Below, piece after piece: positions 5,793 through 5,879 of a stretch of 5,879 nt of DNA (position 1 is the first letter of the stretch; every line of letters begins with the position of its first letter). The position numbers were made by a program, and so were the translations under genes. The notes below the pieces were generated by a model. The model saw only the letters and a program-made list of their open reading frames with translations. It made no database searches and was not told the DNA's origin. Source of the stretch: Bacteroidales bacterium (GTDB lineage: Bacteria > Bacteroidota > Bacteroidia > Bacteroidales > UBA932); NCBI GenBank assembly GCA_017548805.1, contig JAFYZE010000196.1, positions 1-5,879 on the forward strand, in the 5' to 3' direction.

Positions 5793-5817
5793 TTCTTTTT
5801 CTTTCATCAGAATTCCA

Positions 5818-5858
5818 AATGCAGGCTGAAGGGACGAAAAACCGCAACAGCCTGCATT
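5818..5858. terminator. Strong hairpin just inside the insertion-sequence end
   Basis: AATGCAGGCTG (5818-5828) and CAGCCTGCATT (5848-5858) form a perfect 11-bp stem around a 19-base loop. On the plus strand a T-rich but interrupted stretch (CTATTTAGGTTTCT) follows. The hairpin could stop transcription entering the element from outside, or end an istAB operon arriving on the minus strand. The terminator role is inferred; the inverted repeat itself is certain. Confidence 0.45.
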
Positions 5859-5879
5859 CTATTTAGGTTTCTAATCGTA

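Larger units (their letters stand above)
5739..5879. mobile_element. Terminal end of a probable IS21-family insertion sequence (continues beyond window)
   Basis: The sequence from 5739 begins TGGAGAATCCGCAC and contains two tandem repeats with AATTGACCCCC. IS21-family elements are known to start with TG and end with CA and to carry several repeated transposase-binding sites inside each end; many have a GACCCCC-type motif. The repeats read inward to the right, so the element extends past position 5879. The istA and istB genes are not in the window, so orientation is undetermined. The junction cuts the open frame that begins at 5584. The exact left boundary is inferred from the TG dinucleotide. 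Confidence 0.6.

Overview
The window looks like chromosomal DNA from a fairly GC-rich member of the Bacteroidales (Bacteroidota). This is an inference. Start codons are preceded by AT-rich leaders with little or no Shine-Dalgarno sequence, the one readable promoter fits the Bacteroidales -33/-7 pattern, and the genes resemble Bacteroidales toxin-antitoxin and capsule-locus families. It is an accessory region: a small toxin-antitoxin operon next to the start of a surface-polysaccharide operon, with repeats and an insertion-sequence end around them.

Layout. Positions 1-330 hold a GC-rich element with nested inverted repeats (copy A), followed by four tandem units of exactly 51 bp, each carrying a GTGCTC/GAGCAC inverted repeat. 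Positions 405-449 hold a perfect 7-bp inverted repeat overlapping a candidate promoter. Positions 471-1822 are a two-gene operon: an MqsR-like toxin, then an antitoxin joining an MqsA-like DNA-binding part to a C-terminal Panacea (DUF4065/SocA-like) domain. A second, shorter copy of the GC-rich element plus two GTGCTC units (copy B, about 1894-2054) follows, so the toxin-antitoxin cassette sits between two same-orientation copies of one composite repeat. Positions 2157-5165 carry two sugar-nucleotide 4,6-dehydratase genes 18 bp apart: a large membrane-anchored PglF/WbpM/CapD-type enzyme and a soluble CapE/WbjB-type enzyme. Positions 5166-5583 are AT-richer and hold no convincing gene. A 5'-terminal fragment of another gene starts at 5584 and runs into the end of a probable IS21-family element at about 5739, which continues past the right edge.

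How the genes work together. The toxin and antitoxin form an autoregulated module, with the inverted repeat at 405-424 as the likely operator. The two dehydratases both act on UDP-GlcNAc and, by analogy with capsule loci that carry both types, would feed separate branches: a D-series 2-acetamido-2,6-dideoxy sugar (FucNAc, QuiNAc or bacillosamine type) and UDP-L-FucNAc. The later enzymes of these branches (CapF, CapG, CapN types) are not in the window. The decayed stretch and the insertion after capE suggest that this locus has been rearranged.

The least explained content is the composite repeat: a GC-rich double inverted repeat that also preserves a peptide-like reading frame, always followed by GTGCTC hairpin units and found twice, once upstream of each operon.
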